A stretch of 35,499 nucleotides of DNA, taken from the NCBI GenBank assembly GCA_012735215.1, contig JAAYHX010000013.1, forward strand, positions 1-35,499, written 5' to 3'. Source of the stretch: Tissierellia bacterium (GTDB lineage Bacteria; Bacillota; Clostridia; Tissierellales; Tepidimicrobiaceae). The translations under genes and the position numbers were made by a program. Below the pieces are notes generated by a model. It did not search any database, had not been told where the DNA came from, and saw only the letters and a list, made by a program, of their open reading frames with translations. Below, piece after piece: positions 33,683 to 35,499 of this stretch; the first letter of the stretch is position 1, and every line of letters begins with the position of its first letter.

Positions 33683-35095
33683 CTACTCTTGTATTTGTTC
33701 GAAGGTTCTTTCCCCAAAATCCGGAAAAGTTTTCTTAGCTTTAATATAGAATGCTACACCTAATGCGATCCATGATAGTATGATAATCCACTCAGGTAAG
33801 ATCAGTCCTGAAGGCATCCCAGGTAAATACAAAATGCCCATCAATGTACTGGTGGCAACAGCCAAATAACCAACTGCAATGTTAGAAACCTTATATGGTC
33901 TTGGCAAGTCTGGTTCTATTTTCCTCAATCTGACAAAGGACATAGAAACAATAATATATGCTAGAACTATAGCAAAACCTCCTGCATTAGTTAGCCAAAC
34001 CAATGCTGCCCTACCAAAGAATGGTGCTATTGCTGAAATTGCTCCTATCATTAGTATTGGTATTGTTGGAGTTTTTCTTTCTGGATGCAACATGCCAAGG
34101 GACTTAGGTAGCATTTTAGATTGTGCCATAGCGTAAATTGCTCTACTACCACCGATAAAGAAGGAATTCCAGCTTGTGATGATTCCTGCCACACCACCAA
34201 GCGCCAAAATATTCCCGGCTAATGTGCTGTCTCCAAATACTCTTTTCATAGCATCTGCTGTAACCAACACGGATTCACTCATCTCTCCTTCAGTTAGGCT
34301 TACAGCAATAGCAAAGATAATAAATATATAGAAAGCAGCAGCTATTATGATTGAAACTATCATTATTTTACCAAGCTCTTTATAAGGCATGTTTATCTCT
34401 TCAGAGGCCTGAGGTATTACATCAAAGCCTACAAACATAAAGGGCGTCATTATGGCTACAGATAAAACCCCTTTAAAGCCATCAACAAATAAGGGTTCCA
34501 TTCTACTAACGTCACCATTCACCCCCGCTGCTGCCATCAACGCAAGCCCAATGGTTATGATGGAAAAGGATAGGATATTCTGTAAGTTTGCAGCAGCCTT
34601 TATACCTTTTAAGTTGATATAGGTGATCAATAATGCTGCAATAACCCCTACTGCTACCCAAGAAGCATATACATCAAAACCTGCAATGGTATACATATAA
34701 CCTTTTAAGAAATTGGGAAATATGTATTGAATTACCGTTGGCAATGCAACTGCTTCAAAGGCAGCCACTCCAGCATAACTCAATATAAGGGTCCATGTAC
34801 ATATATAGGATACATTTTTACCAAAAGCACGATAGCTAAAAACATGTTCTCCACCGGTTTCTGGAATAGCTGATGTTAATTCTGCATAGACTTGCCCAAC
34901 AAAGATGATCATAATGCCACCTATAACAAAAGCCAACATTGCTCCTAGGCTTCCAGCACGAAGAATCCATTCTCCAGCTAAAATAACCCAGCCCCATCCT
35001 ATCATGGCTCCAAATCCAATTGCCAAAACATCCTTTTTACATAAAACTCTTTCAAACTTCTGATCACTTAACTCTTGACTTAAATGCGCACTCAA
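33683..35095 (-). CDS. APC family amino-acid permease
   Basis: A 470-residue integral membrane transporter with about 12 hydrophobic segments and the APC signature near the first helix (DVLAIGFGAMIGWGWVILAG). GGEHVFSYRAFGKN and FMFVGFDVIPQASEEIN are typical of the amino acid/polyamine/organocation superfamily. The substrate cannot be deduced. The start is TTG at 35093-35095, preceded by AAGGGGG; no better start is visible. It is monocistronic, with its own terminator, and its promoter region carries two 19-bp repeats (35181-35235). Confidence 0.9.
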   Translation of the reverse strand: MSAHLSQELSDQKFERVLCKKDVLAIGFGAMIGWGWVILAGEWILRAGSLGAMLAFVIGGIMIIFVGQVYAELTSAIPETGGEHVFSYRAFGKNVSYICTWTLILSYAGVAAFEAVALPTVIQYIFPNFLKGYMYTIAGFDVYASWVAVGVIAALLITYINLKGIKAAANLQNILSFSIITIGLALMAAAGVNGDVSRMEPLFVDGFKGVLSVAIMTPFMFVGFDVIPQASEEINMPYKELGKIMIVSIIIAAAFYIFIIFAIAVSLTEGEMSESVLVTADAMKRVFGDSTLAGNILALGGVAGIITSWNSFFIGGSRAIYAMAQSKMLPKSLGMLHPERKTPTIPILMIGAISAIAPFFGRAALVWLTNAGGFAIVLAYIIVSMSFVRLRKIEPDLPRPYKVSNIAVGYLAVATSTLMGILYLPGMPSGLILPEWIIILSWIALGVAFYIKAKKTFPDFGERTFEQIQE

Positions 35096-35383
35096 AACGC
35101 TTCCCCCTTTGTAAAAAAAAAGATTTTTTGTGCTAAATAAATAGTTTTATTGACTTGTGTGTACCTGGCTGCATTAACAATTGTTAATAATGTAACATTT
35201 AATTATAGTATAATACTTGTTAATAATATAACATTGTATCACATTTTTTGTCTTATTTCAGCATATCTCGTTTTTTAATTGAAGTTCTAAGATTCTAATT
35301 GTTCATACTTTTTAGATTTATATAGCTTGCTCCTTGTATATATTATATAGTTATTGGATTTTTAATACAAAAAAATTTAGTAA
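35096..35383. other. Gene-free stretch between the APC permease and the 5S rRNA terminator
   Basis: The left part holds the permease leader and the repeat-flanked promoter region (35173-35235). From about 35240 to 35383 I see only AT-rich sequence without a credible reading frame, RNA structure or repeat. Confidence 0.5.
35181..35235. repeat. Two 19-bp direct repeats flanking the -10 region of the APC permease
   Basis: TTGTTAATAATGTAACATT (35181-35199) and TTGTTAATAATATAACATT (35217-35235) differ at one position and start 36 nt apart. Between them the minus strand contains TATAAT (within 35200-35213). The first copy also overlaps the perfect palindrome ATTAACAATTGTTAAT at 35173-35188. They look like operator sites. 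Confidence 0.65.
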
Positions 35384-35419
35384 ATAAAAAAGACCCTACT
35401 TCACCAAGAAGTAAGGTCT
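35384..35419 (-). terminator. Terminator of the rRNA operon
   Basis: AGACCTTACTTC/GAAGTAGGGTCT (with a G-U pair) around a 5-nt loop, followed by a T run on the minus strand, about 15 nt after the 5S end. Confidence 0.85.
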
Positions 35420-35433
35420 TTTCCTATGTATTT

Positions 35434-35499
35434 ACCTGGCAGCGTCCTACTCTCCCAAGGCGTCTCCACCTTAGTACCATCGGCGCTGAGAGGCTTAAC
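35434..35499 (-). rRNA. rrf: 5S ribosomal RNA, 3' portion (runs off the window)
   Basis: The minus strand contains GTTAAGCCTCTCAGCGCCGA at the window edge, then GGTACT, and ends GGGAGAGTAGGACGCTGCCAGG. These are the conserved 3' half of bacterial 5S rRNA. Only about 66 of roughly 117 nt are inside the window, and the exact 3' end is uncertain by a few bases. Confidence 0.93.

Noticed and set aside
1-35499. CRISPR array, prophage or insertion sequence
   Set aside because: No regularly spaced repeats, integrase, transposase or terminal inverted repeats were seen; all large frames belong to chromosomal families.

Overview
The window is a low-GC, Gram-positive chromosomal segment, most likely from an anaerobic Clostridia/Tissierellia-type Firmicute. 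The indications are TTG starts after strong GGAGG sites, T-box and PyrR leaders, a CarD/YacL/DisA/RadA/ClpC/McsBA/CtsR cluster, sigH followed by tRNA-Thr and tuf, ThyX rather than ThyA, and an archaeal/eukaryal-type ProRS. The genus is not resolved. No phage, IS element or CRISPR array is visible.

Reading along the minus strand from right to left, the window opens with the 3' part of a 5S rRNA and its terminator, followed by an APC amino-acid permease whose probable -10 box lies between two 19-bp repeats. Next is a uracil (NCS2) permease with two PyrR-binding hairpins in its leader, and a plus-strand thiol peroxidase (tpx). A YhiN/BaiN-type flavoprotein, a homoserine-dehydrogenase-like SAF protein and lplA follow. 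Then come ileS (with an Ile T-box), a paralogous EF-G, and the stress operon ctsR-mcsA-mcsB-clpC with a CtsR operator. radA and disA come next, then carD, yacL, ispD, ispF, a bacterial-type ProRS-like gene, a secreted DUF1002 protein, gltX, cysS (with a Cys T-box), thyX, rlmB, yacP, sigH, tRNA-Thr and the start of tuf. Only three genes run on the plus strand: tpx, a small cysteine-containing MazG-like gene, and an intact type-3 ProRS placed between ispD and yacL.

Most of the left two thirds is the familiar Firmicute 'clpC-sigH' housekeeping neighbourhood: protein quality control, DNA integrity and c-di-AMP, isoprenoid precursors, tRNA charging, 23S rRNA methylation and sigma-H. It is broken into several transcription units by internal promoters and terminators.

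The most interesting points are these. (1) The bacterial-type ProRS-like protein has lost about 35 residues of its catalytic core and has degraded ATP-binding motifs. Its INS editing domain and anticodon-binding domain look intact, and it sits close to a complete type-3 ProRS that lacks INS. This suggests a trans-editing factor for Ala-tRNA(Pro) derived from a synthetase. (2) The uracil permease leader appears to combine a PyrR transcription attenuator with a second PyrR hairpin arranged as a translational switch over the ribosome binding site. (3) The ProRS-like gene has its own promoter followed by a terminator-like hairpin in a roughly 255-nt leader.
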